This document shows positions 34,051-34,052 of a DNA stretch of 34,052 nt, piece by piece. How positions within the stretch are numbered: the first letter of the stretch is position 1; the number at the start of each line of letters is the position of its first letter. This DNA is from Saprospiraceae bacterium (GTDB lineage: Bacteria; Bacteroidota; Bacteroidia; Chitinophagales; Saprospiraceae), in contig JABDLO010000290.1 in assembly GCA_013002995.1 (NCBI GenBank), forward strand, positions 1-34,052, in the 5' to 3' direction. The notes beneath the pieces are model-generated. The model had not been told where the DNA came from. It ran no database searches and worked only from the letters and a program-made list of their open reading frames with translations. Made by a program: the position numbers and the translations under genes.

Positions 34051-34052
34051 AA

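Noticed and set aside
1-34052. CRISPR, phage defence, transposon or integron structure
   Set aside because: No regularly spaced repeats, no transposase, integrase or nuclease genes, and no terminal inverted repeats were seen; genes are housekeeping or carbohydrate-related.

Overview
The window reads as chromosomal DNA of a Bacteroidota (Bacteroidetes) bacterium. The signs are the low G+C content, a secreted protein ending in a type IX secretion (T9SS) sorting domain, a TPR / PD40 propeller / OmpA protein, a DUF6913-like gene beside dapA, and few Shine-Dalgarno-like leaders. The style of the T9SS protein suggests a marine or particle-associated member (Saprospiria or Cytophagales), but the class cannot be fixed from this sequence. 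Both ends cut through genes. I see no rRNA, tRNA, CRISPR array, transposase or phage gene.

Region 1 (1-8801, + strand) is a tight fucose-utilisation operon. In order it holds the C-terminal half of a GH95 alpha-L-fucosidase, three GH29 alpha-L-fucosidases (one a lipoprotein with two discoidin-like domains), an SDR of the L-fucose dehydrogenase type, a FucP-like fucose/H+ symporter and a RhaM-type sugar mutarotase. The expected flow is: fucosidases release L-fucose in the envelope, FucP imports it, the mutarotase equilibrates anomers and the SDR oxidises it. The SDR has Asn where the catalytic Lys of YxxxK belongs. Later steps (lactonase, dehydratase), any SusC/SusD pair, sulfatases and a regulator are not in the window and could lie to the left.

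Region 2 (8802-9099) holds a decayed fragment of an M57 'HEIGH' metallopeptidase and a possible hairpin terminator. Region 3 (9100-19000) carries pyrD (-), a secreted beta-helix T9SS cargo protein (+), an RlmD/RumA-type 23S rRNA uracil methyltransferase (-), a PorE-like envelope protein (-), a TPR protein (-), and an overlapping DinB / radical SAM-SPASM pair (-).

Region 4 (18995-25290) has a GT-C-like membrane protein, an amidohydrolase, and a gluconate pair: a single polypeptide joining gluconokinase to 6-phosphogluconate dehydrogenase, followed one base later by a GntP gluconate permease. The dehydrogenase half has lost several residues typical of the family. Region 5 (25291-34052) holds an unrecognised 174-189 aa protein with a strong terminator, a GT4-like glycosyltransferase, the accA / DUF6913-like / dapA operon (-), a fatty acid hydroxylase-family membrane protein, an M14 carboxypeptidase lipoprotein, and the C-terminal part of a YbbP/FtsX-type ABC permease (-).

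The two observations most worth checking are the GntK-Gnd fusion with its altered active-site and cofactor residues, and the fucose-operon SDR with a YxxxN motif.
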